A stretch of DNA of 38,527 nucleotides from Bacteroidota bacterium (GTDB lineage Bacteria > Bacteroidota > Bacteroidia > Chitinophagales > Chitinophagaceae): NCBI GenBank assembly GCA_018267515.1, contig JAFDYJ010000030.1, positions 1-38,527 of the forward strand, given 5' to 3'. Within the stretch, counting starts at the first letter, position 1. The number at the start of each line of letters is the position of its first letter. Position numbers and translations under genes: made by a program. Positions 17,381 to 23,557 of this stretch are shown in pieces. The notes beneath the pieces are model-generated. The model made no database searches. It worked only from the letters and a program-made list of their open reading frames with translations, and had not been told where the DNA came from.

Positions 17381-18652
17381 TTAATGGATCTTCAATATTA
17401 CATTCCCAACCGCACAGTCCAGGCATCTTTTTTTAGTACAATATTCATTCTTAAGTTCAATCAATGCCTGTGAATCAAATGCACTTTTATTTTCAATTCC
17501 TAATTGCTTAAATCCTTTTGTAATTGCATTAGATTCAGCTGAAATTTCTTCCAGCCAACCCAGGGCTTTTTCTTTATACTTATTTTCATTGTGATAATTT
17601 CCATAAGCAAACAACACCGGGCAAACCGTATTGATGATAATATTATCAATCATAGTATCACCCAATTTTTTCTTTTTGAAAGATGAAGCAATATCAAATT
17701 GGTAATGATAATGCCAGTAATCATTGGCCGTGACATCCAACCATTGACGAATTGATTTTACAGAAGCCACCTCCTTAATTTTAGAAAACAAATGTGCAGA
17801 TCCTTGTATTAACATTGCCAATTGTGCTAATCGAATTGTTGGAAAATTTCCGGGACGCATTCTTAAAAAATGAACCGGAAGCTGGATCGGTTTCAATGAA
17901 TATTTTTTCTTCAGGAAATGATATTCTTTTTGCAACATACCGTGATAATCATCAATATCCTGAACGCTGCCAGGATTCCTATCCAGCAAACCGGCCTGTC
18001 CCAGTAAAAGAGCTTCTAATTGATGGATCTGGTTTTTATGCTTTGTCAGCAAATTTACCGGAATACTTTTGGCCATCGCTTCAAAAGCATCAGCATTAAC
18101 TTTCATCCCGAAGTTCCTTGCCAGCAACCACCAGAATGTTTCTTCCCAGTGATAATGATTTGAACTCAAAAATACTTCAGCCACTTTTGCCTTACGCATC
18201 AGTCGTTCTGCCAAAAGTCTTTCCTTCCAGCTTTTCCAGGTGAGGCTTTTTACTGAATTGATATTCTTATCGCAGGGAATAAAAGCAGATGATTTCATAA
18301 GTTCCTCATATCGCTGCAATAAGACTTTTGCAACTTTATCTTTTAGTTCAAGAACCGGGATTTCATTTATAGCCCTGTCGTTTTCCCAAACGACATGCAA
18401 AATTACATTGCTGTAATTTTTATCATGCTGGTGTTTATGCTTCTTCCAGTCAGAAGTCTGTATATGCAGTTCTACATTGCCGGCCCAGGTTGTTTTCCCG
18501 ATTTTAATTTTTGCATTCAGAAAATCAGGACCTTGATTGTTATTAAAACTTCCTGCGCTGATTATTTGCAATAGTTCGCCGGATGAGATTGCGGATTCTT
18601 TTTTATTAAAATACTGAAACTGCCAGATAAATTGAAGCAAGCGTTCGGTCAT
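17381..18652 (-). CDS. DUF2851 family protein
   Basis: The ATG at 18652 is chosen over the in-frame ATG at 18673 because DUF2851 proteins normally open with MTE-x-LLxxIWQF, as here (MTERLLQFIWQFQYFN); this gives 423 residues. Recognisable features are GSFNNNQGPDFLNAKIKIG and WAGNVELHIQTSDWKKHKHQHDKNYSNVILHVVWE near the N-terminus, and a short cysteine motif near the C-terminus (C-x5-C-x2-C in EYCTKKRCLDC). The family occurs mainly in Bacteroidota and has no known function. The conserved D, E, H and W in the N-terminal part suggest an enzyme, but this is only inference. It is on the same strand as maf, about 100 bp downstream, with an AT-rich repeat in between. Confidence 0.88.
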   Translation of the reverse strand: MTERLLQFIWQFQYFNKKESAISSGELLQIISAGSFNNNQGPDFLNAKIKIGKTTWAGNVELHIQTSDWKKHKHQHDKNYSNVILHVVWENDRAINEIPVLELKDKVAKVLLQRYEELMKSSAFIPCDKNINSVKSLTWKSWKERLLAERLMRKAKVAEVFLSSNHYHWEETFWWLLARNFGMKVNADAFEAMAKSIPVNLLTKHKNQIHQLEALLLGQAGLLDRNPGSVQDIDDYHGMLQKEYHFLKKKYSLKPIQLPVHFLRMRPGNFPTIRLAQLAMLIQGSAHLFSKIKEVASVKSIRQWLDVTANDYWHYHYQFDIASSFKKKKLGDTMIDNIIINTVCPVLFAYGNYHNENKYKEKALGWLEEISAESNAITKGFKQLGIENKSAFDSQALIELKNEYCTKKRCLDCAVGNVILKIH

Positions 18653-18708
18653 GGAATAAAGTTGTAAGGTCATGGAGATGAAAAGTTAGGAAGTTTTTCA
18701 AACTCTTC

Positions 18709-18746
18709 CATAATTCATAATTCTTAACTCTTAATTCTTAATTCCT
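18709..18746. repeat. AT-rich TTAATTC-type repeat between maf and DUF2851
   Basis: A run built from TAATTC and CTTAA words (ATAATTCATAATTCTTAACT, then CTTAATTCTTAATTCC). The same words make up the inverted repeats around the four-helix-bundle gene at 31773-31797 and 32147-32171. It may be a solo or decayed copy of that repeat; there is no ORF inside it. Confidence 0.5.
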
Positions 18747-18752
18747 CACTCC

Positions 18753-19331
18753 TTAGCCTTCACTCTTAAAATTTAACTTCTCCAGGGCTCTCACCACCCT
18801 GCTCACCGGTAATCCCATTACATTGTAAAAATCTCCGCTGACTGATTTTATTCCCACCACGCCGATCCACTCCTGGATGGCATAGGCTCCTGCTTTGTCG
18901 TAGGGTTTATAGTGATCTATGTAATATTCAATTTGCTGAAGAGTTAAATCATGAAAATAAACATCCGTATGATCTGCAAATGCGATTTCTTCATCTCTTG
19001 TTTTAATTACCACACCGGTGATCACAGTATGTTTTTGCCCGGACAAATTGCTGAGTATATTAATTGCATCTTTCCTGTCTTTTGGCTTTCCGATTATTTT
19101 TTCATTTAAGACAACAATTGTGTCAGCAGCGAGAATAATACTGTCTTTGCCTGCCATCTTCCCAACTGCATTGGCTTTATTTCTTGCAATATGAACCGCT
19201 GCTTCATAAGGAGGAATACCTTCAGGAAAAGTTTCTCCGGTTTCCACTACTATAATTTCAAAAGGGATTTCCGCCCATTCCAGTAATTGTTTACGCCTTG
19301 GTGATTTTGAAGCAAGAATAATTTTTTTCAT
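18753..19331 (-). CDS. maf: Maf-like nucleotide pyrophosphatase
   Basis: The frame is open to 19391, but the ATG at 19331 overlaps the UbiA-gene stop (ATGA) and begins MKKIILASKSPRRKQLLEW, the Maf signature, giving 192 residues. Members hydrolyse non-canonical or modified nucleoside triphosphates (dTTP/UTP and methylated forms), limiting misincorporation, and some influence division. Conserved elements are SPRRKQLL (~10-17), AADTIVVLNEKIIGKP and GAYAIQEWIGVVGIKSVSGDFYNVMGLP. It is the last gene of the prenyltransferase-maf pair, and the order kdsC - UbiA - maf is typical for Bacteroidota. Confidence 0.92.
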   Translation of the reverse strand: MKKIILASKSPRRKQLLEWAEIPFEIIVVETGETFPEGIPPYEAAVHIARNKANAVGKMAGKDSIILAADTIVVLNEKIIGKPKDRKDAINILSNLSGQKHTVITGVVIKTRDEEIAFADHTDVYFHDLTLQQIEYYIDHYKPYDKAGAYAIQEWIGVVGIKSVSGDFYNVMGLPVSRVVRALEKLNFKSEG

Positions 19332-20260
19332 AGGTAGAAATAAAAAAAGAGCATGGACAAAATTCCGGTTAGCATTACCAGCTTGGTCCAACGGCTTAAG
19401 AGGTGAAAATCCCGGGAGGTTCGGGCTTTGAACAGATTAAGATAAATAAATACCAGCGGAAATATAATCAGCACTAAACCATACAATGCAGGCCACCACC
19501 ATTGAAACTGCAGCACATATACCTGCACTACCACCAGGACGGCTATCAGCACAGTGAGCCAAACTGCTACAAAAACCTTGCTTGCATTTAATCCCCAAAC
19601 TACCGGCATGGTTCTGCATCCGTATCTTTCATCACCTTCCCGGTCTTCCATATCCTTGATCACCTCCCGGATTAAAGAGCTGATAAATGCAAAGCCTGCA
19701 TAAAGAAATGTTATCCGGAAAAATTTATGTTCATTGACGCTTCCGCCGCCAAATGCATCTCCCAGTGAAACCCGTGAATAAAACAATATCAGGATAACCC
19801 ATGCAGTTAATACCGAGATGAGCAGGTTTCCAATCAGTAATTTTTTTTTGAATGTGGTGGAGTAAAACCAAAGCAGTGCAATTACCAGGGCGTTAATAAG
19901 AATAAGATACCATTTTTGTAAAAAAGGAAGAGCCAGGAAAGTAAGAATAAGTCCCCCGGCACTGAGTATAAAATGCCAGGCTATAGCCCAGCGACGACTG
20001 ATTATTTTACCGATTACCATCTGGTTCGGCTTATTCACCTCATCAATATTGATATCAAAATAATCGTTGATGATGTAACCTGCTGCAGCTATCAGTAAAG
20101 AAGCTCCAACCAGAAAGCAAAACTGCAAAAAATTATTGTCAGGAATTACGTCTTTGAACAAGGGCCTGAAAATGCAATATTCAAATAAACCCTGGGTCAG
20201 AATAATAAAGAGAAGATTGGGAAATCGTACCAGTTTTATAAAGCCAGACACCAATCTCAT
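19328..20260 (-). CDS. UbiA-family prenyltransferase (geranylgeranylglycerol-phosphate GGTase-like)
   Basis: A 310-residue integral membrane protein with about eight hydrophobic helices. The first Asp-rich motif is N-D-Y-F-D-I-N-I-D-E-V-N-K-P (residues 65-78) and the second is DMEDREGDERYGCRTMP (~205-221). Both bind prenyl diphosphate through magnesium. Bacteroidota homologues are usually annotated as geranylgeranylglycerol-phosphate geranylgeranyltransferase because they resemble the archaeal ether-lipid enzyme, but the actual acceptor in these bacteria is uncertain; a menaquinone or other lipid role is possible. It overlaps maf by ATGA and lies 46 bp after kdsC. Confidence 0.88.
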   Translation of the reverse strand: MRLVSGFIKLVRFPNLLFIILTQGLFEYCIFRPLFKDVIPDNNFLQFCFLVGASLLIAAAGYIINDYFDINIDEVNKPNQMVIGKIISRRWAIAWHFILSAGGLILTFLALPFLQKWYLILINALVIALLWFYSTTFKKKLLIGNLLISVLTAWVILILFYSRVSLGDAFGGGSVNEHKFFRITFLYAGFAFISSLIREVIKDMEDREGDERYGCRTMPVVWGLNASKVFVAVWLTVLIAVLVVVQVYVLQFQWWWPALYGLVLIIFPLVFIYLNLFKARTSRDFHLLSRWTKLVMLTGILSMLFFYFYL

Positions 20261-20306
20261 GAATAAAAATTTTCAGGAAAGATACAGAGAGAAGACGAGA
20301 GTTAGC

Positions 20307-20831
20307 TCACCGGGAAGCCACATCGGGGTCGTAATTCCAATGATCATTCAGCTTTAATACTTTTTCAATTACATCCCGTACACATCCGGCCCCCCCGGAT
20401 ATTGAAGATATATAAACAGATGCTTTTTTAATTTCATTGGCAGCATCGGCCGGACAACAGGGCAATCCTGCCACGGACAAGACAGGAAGATCAGGAATAT
20501 CATCACCCATATATAAAACTTCTTCTGTATCTAAAAGATGATTTTTTATATATTCTTCCACCAGTGATTTTTTATCTGATACAGACATCCGGATTTCGCT
20601 GATCCCTAATTTTTCCAGTCTTTCTCTGACCGGCTCAGATTGGCTTCCCGATACAATAAATATCCGATACCCGGACTTTATTGCCAGTTGCATGGCATAA
20701 CCATCTTTTACATTCATGCTCCTGGCCTGCGTGCCATTATCCAATAATAAAAGCTTTCCATCAGTCAACACGCCATCCACATCAAAAATGAAAGTTGTGA
20801 TTTTTTTAAAAAGTTCGAGATGATTGCTCAT
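20307..20831 (-). CDS. kdsC: KdsC-like HAD phosphatase (KDO-8-phosphate phosphatase)
   Basis: The longer frame begins with TTG at 20843; ATG at 20831 is preferred, giving 174 residues. The HAD motif I is FIFDVDGVLTDG with catalytic Asp17 and Asp19, motif II is IVSGS, and the C-terminal acidic motif is YMGDDIPDLPVL. The compact, capless size and the G-V-L-T-D-G sequence match KdsC, which removes phosphate from KDO-8-P in lipopolysaccharide core synthesis; tetramers of this type use a neighbouring subunit as cap. Some HAD-IIIA relatives act on other sugar phosphates. It lies in the common DUF2520 - kdsC - UbiA - maf order. Confidence 0.88.
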   Translation of the reverse strand: MSNHLELFKKITTFIFDVDGVLTDGKLLLLDNGTQARSMNVKDGYAMQLAIKSGYRIFIVSGSQSEPVRERLEKLGISEIRMSVSDKKSLVEEYIKNHLLDTEEVLYMGDDIPDLPVLSVAGLPCCPADAANEIKKASVYISSISGGAGCVRDVIEKVLKLNDHWNYDPDVASR

Positions 20832-20840
20832 AAGGAAATT

Positions 20841-20848
20841 CAAAAGTA
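20841..20848 (-). promoter_or_regulatory. Predicted -7 element upstream of kdsC
   Basis: Read on the minus strand this is TACTTTTG, an exact TAnnTTTG match. It sits 9 bp before the kdsC ATG and would give an almost leaderless transcript. No convincing -33 TTTG was found. Confidence 0.35.
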
Positions 20849-20899
20849 AAAAATAAAACCCTTAACAGTTGAACTGGATTGATTTACCGGATTTTAATT

Positions 20900-21139
20900 T
20901 TATTTCTGGTTGTCTCGCCATTCATACACCCAGGCGCTTTGAATCATTTCCAGGTGGCCTTCACTGCTTTCCTCCCGTTTGCCTTCAAAATGGGGAATTT
21001 GTAATACCCATTCCAGCAATTCGGTAAAACGGATCCGGTAGATTTTCGCTTCATTGAAATCATCACCGAAACGTTCATACAATTTTTGTGCTATGTCCTC
21101 ATGATCATTCCAATGGATCGGGGGCTCAAAATGATTCAT
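20900..21139 (-). CDS. iscX: Fe-S cluster assembly protein IscX
   Basis: A 79-residue acidic protein matching the IscX (YfhJ) pattern: W-x-D-x-x-D-I-A-x-x-L-x-x-x-F (Trp10 onwards), VRFT-like IRFTELLEWVLQIPHFEG, and a final GHLEMIQSAWVYEWRDN. IscX binds the cysteine desulfurase IscS and iron, and tunes cluster assembly. Here it is next to a 2Fe-2S ferredoxin (97-bp gap), the usual partner in ISC operons, but no IscS, IscU, HscA or HscB gene is in the window. The pair sits between kdsC and the DUF2520 gene. Confidence 0.9.
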   Translation of the reverse strand: MNHFEPPIHWNDHEDIAQKLYERFGDDFNEAKIYRIRFTELLEWVLQIPHFEGKREESSEGHLEMIQSAWVYEWRDNQK

Positions 21140-21236
21140 AAATTGGTTTATTGTGGATTTCTTAAATATGTAAATGTATAAGGGATTTTTTGCCTGATTT
21201 CAATTACTGCACTGTCAATCTGATGAGTTGTAAAAA

Positions 21237-21572
21237 TTATTCTCCCAATATCTGTGACTGATCCGGAATGATGACTTCAATCTCACCATCTCCATCCAAT
21301 AGTACGGATTGGCATCCTAACCGTGAATTCAGTCTTGGATTGATTGCCCTGTCAATAAAGTCTTCTTCCTTATCACTGATTTCCTCAAGGTGATCCATTC
21401 CATTTTCAACATAAATATGGCAGGTGGTGCAGGCACAGACTCCCCCGCAATTATGGTGCAACTCAATATCATTCATCAGGGCAATTTCCAATATACTGTT
21501 ACCGGGTTCTACATTTTCCAAAATAACAGGTTGCTTTTCCTTTTCTTCGAATTTAAATTTTATTGTATACAT
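21237..21572 (-). CDS. fdx: 2Fe-2S ferredoxin (adrenodoxin/ISC type)
   Basis: A 111-residue ferredoxin. The cluster ligands are Cys42, Cys48, Cys51 and Cys87 in the C-x5-C-x2-C...C arrangement of vertebrate/ISC ferredoxins (NCGGVCACTTCHIYV, then RLGCQSV); an extra Cys46 lies inside the loop. The acidic helix EEISDKEEDFID fits the partner-binding surface of this class. It is a one-electron carrier, here probably serving Fe-S assembly because iscX follows immediately. It may also serve another oxygenase or reductase. Confidence 0.92.
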   Translation of the reverse strand: MYTIKFKFEEKEKQPVILENVEPGNSILEIALMNDIELHHNCGGVCACTTCHIYVENGMDHLEEISDKEEDFIDRAINPRLNSRLGCQSVLLDGDGEIEVIIPDQSQILGE

Positions 21573-21590
21573 TCTATTTTCGTTTCAGCG

Positions 21591-21598
21591 CAAAATTA
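21591..21598 (-). promoter_or_regulatory. Predicted -7 element upstream of the ferredoxin
   Basis: The minus strand reads TAATTTTG, an exact TAnnTTTG match 18 bp before the ferredoxin ATG, giving a leader of about 12 nt. The -33 box is not clear. Confidence 0.4.
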
Positions 21599-21642
21599 TC
21601 TGAAAAACAATCAATTGATTTACTTCTTTGGGAAAATGAGGC

Positions 21643-22404
21643 TCAATGGCCTGTCAGGATTGCGTCAGACATAAATTCATACATTCGTTTCAATTGAGGA
21701 TGAGATTGCAATAAGTCTAAATGCTTTTTTATTGTTTCCATATCATGACGAACAGCCGGTCCGGTTTGTGCCTGTCCCGGGGATAATGAATTTACTCTTG
21801 CAGCTGTTTCTTGAATCAGAGGATGTAATTGTTTAAAGTCTAAATTTTCTTTACGGCAGTATTCTTCTGCAAGTGCATACAGGTAATTGGTAAAATTGCT
21901 GACAAAGACAGCAGCGATATGCAGTTTGATTCTTGTCTGATCATTGGCTTCAGCTACCTGTCCGCCTGCAATGGAATGTGCCAGGCTTTCCAATTTTTGT
22001 TTCGTCTTTTCATCACTGGCATCTATAAATACGGGAACTTCCGGGCTTTCTTCCCTGTCTTTTCGCAGGCTTTGCAAGGGATAGAAAACTCCATAGTGAT
22101 GGGACGTTTTTTTCAGTATATCTTTTGGCACAGATGCGGCCGTATGGACAACAATCTTTCCCGGCACATGCAAATGGCCGGCCACTTCTTCAATGGCACT
22201 ATCCGAAACTGCTATCAGGTAAATATCGGCATCCTTTTTTATGACCGACCAGTAATTAGTAGATTCGGTATCCAATTCATAAGCCAGTTTGCTGGCTGCA
22301 GAAGCATCCCTGCCGAATATCTGAACGACCTCATGCCTTGCTCTTTTAAACATATGACCCAAAACAGTTGCTGTATTTCCGGTTCCTAATATTACAATGT
22401 TCAT
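21643..22404 (-). CDS. Rossmann-like / DUF2520 oxidoreductase-like protein
   Basis: A 253-residue protein. Residues 2-12 (NIVILGTGNTA) are a glycine-rich NAD(P)-binding loop and the next ~120 residues form a Rossmann fold with the AVSDSAIEEVAGHL segment. The C-terminal half (GGQVAEANDQTRIKLHIAAVFVSNFTNYLYALAEEYC) is the helical DUF2520 domain, similar in layout to ketopantoate reductase and F420-dependent NADP reductase. The reaction is unknown. It is the usual first gene of the DUF2520 - kdsC - UbiA - maf neighbourhood in Bacteroidota. It is divergent from the alpha/beta hydrolase with only 15 bp between start codons. Confidence 0.88.
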   Translation of the reverse strand: MNIVILGTGNTATVLGHMFKRARHEVVQIFGRDASAASKLAYELDTESTNYWSVIKKDADIYLIAVSDSAIEEVAGHLHVPGKIVVHTAASVPKDILKKTSHHYGVFYPLQSLRKDREESPEVPVFIDASDEKTKQKLESLAHSIAGGQVAEANDQTRIKLHIAAVFVSNFTNYLYALAEEYCRKENLDFKQLHPLIQETAARVNSLSPGQAQTGPAVRHDMETIKKHLDLLQSHPQLKRMYEFMSDAILTGH

Positions 22405-22407
22405 ATT

Positions 22408-22415
22408 TATCTTTG
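22408..22415 (+). promoter_or_regulatory. Predicted -7 element giving a near-leaderless hydrolase transcript
   Basis: TATCTTTG matches TAnnTTTG exactly inside the 15-bp gap between two divergent start codons. Counting 7 nt from its last base puts transcription start at about 22422, on top of the ATGATG start of the hydrolase. No good -33 word was seen. Confidence 0.45.
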
Positions 22416-22419
22416 CATA

Positions 22420-23265
22420 ATGATGCGAATAGGGGAAAAGATAGCGATAAGCTATTACCGTACAAAATTCCGGATTCTTTCTACTGTGTCCAAAAAGAAA
22501 ACTGCAGAGATCGCATTAGATCTCTTTAGTACACCTCAATTTCGTTATAAAAGAATTTTTCCAAAAATTTTTGATGAATCGGAACGTCAGAGTTTCGTTA
22601 TCGGCGGAGAAACGGTTCAGGGATACCGGTGGAATAAAGGTGGATCCAGGAAAGTATTAATTGCTCATGGTTTCAATTCCTGTGTGTCCGGGTTTGGTCA
22701 CTATATTCAGCCCTTGATCAACAAAGGATATGAAGTACTGGCATTTGATGCACCGGCTCACGGACGCAGTACCGGAAAGCAGATCAATGCCGTGATGTAT
22801 AAAGAAATGATCCTTTTTATAAATCAGAATTACGGACCCATTGATTCTTACATGGGTCATTCATTTGGCGGGTTGGCTTTGAGCCTGGCATTGGAAGAGA
22901 TTCCGCATAATGAAGATTACCGGCTGGTGCTGATTGCTCCGGCAACTGAATCCAAAACGGCTATTGATTTCTTTTTTTCTTTCATGCGGCTGAATGGTAA
23001 TGTACGGCAGGAATTTGATCAGAAAATATATTCCCTGACAAATCATGCTCCCGAATGGTATTCGGTAAGCAGGGCACTGCAAAATGTGAAAGCAAAAATT
23101 TTATGGTGCCATGATGAAGGTGACCGCATCACACCCTGGAAAGATGCAAAAAAGATCAAAGATCAAAATAACCCGGGAATCAACTTCATTGTTACAAAAG
23201 GCCTGGGCCACCGCAGTATTTATAAGGATAACACTATTGCAAAAGCGATTATTGATTTTCTCTGA
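22420..23265 (+). CDS. Alpha/beta-hydrolase fold protein
   Basis: A 281-residue hydrolase starting ATGATG, so M1 or M2 (22423) may be used; M2 would suit a leaderless message. Oxyanion-region motif LIAHGFNS (80-87), nucleophile G-H-S-F-G-G with Ser148, acid Asp235 in HDEGDRITP, and His264 in GLGHRSIYKD are all present. The LAFDAPAHGRSTG segment is typical of serine hydrolases of the lysophospholipase/BAAT-like type. The basic N-terminal part (residues 1-50) is not a signal peptide. The substrate is unknown. Confidence 0.88.
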   Translation: MMRIGEKIAISYYRTKFRILSTVSKKKTAEIALDLFSTPQFRYKRIFPKIFDESERQSFVIGGETVQGYRWNKGGSRKVLIAHGFNSCVSGFGHYIQPLINKGYEVLAFDAPAHGRSTGKQINAVMYKEMILFINQNYGPIDSYMGHSFGGLALSLALEEIPHNEDYRLVLIAPATESKTAIDFFFSFMRLNGNVRQEFDQKIYSLTNHAPEWYSVSRALQNVKAKILWCHDEGDRITPWKDAKKIKDQNNPGINFIVTKGLGHRSIYKDNTIAKAIIDFL

Positions 23266-23557
23266 TTTTTCTGCCCAAAAATTTTTTTTCTGATTGGAAG
23301 TCTTTGAGCTTACAATTTACCCTGCCTGTATTTTTTAGAAAAATGAACAGTCCGGCGGTTTTGATATTCAATTTTTTTTTTAAAATCTTCAAATCCTCAT
23401 TTTCAACATTTTACAATATAATTTCATATCCAAAATCTATTCACTGAATTTGACCTGTTTTAAAAATTCGGGATTCTTGCCTTATAATTGCAGTCTTGCG
23501 GGCAGTGATATATATAAGGTGTGGTAAGAATTGCCGGCAAACCCATTAAAGACAACT

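Noticed and set aside
23449-23490. Sigma70-type promoter (TTGACC ... TATAAT) before topA
   Set aside because: The spacer is about 30 bp, far beyond the usual 17, and Bacteroidota use a different consensus.
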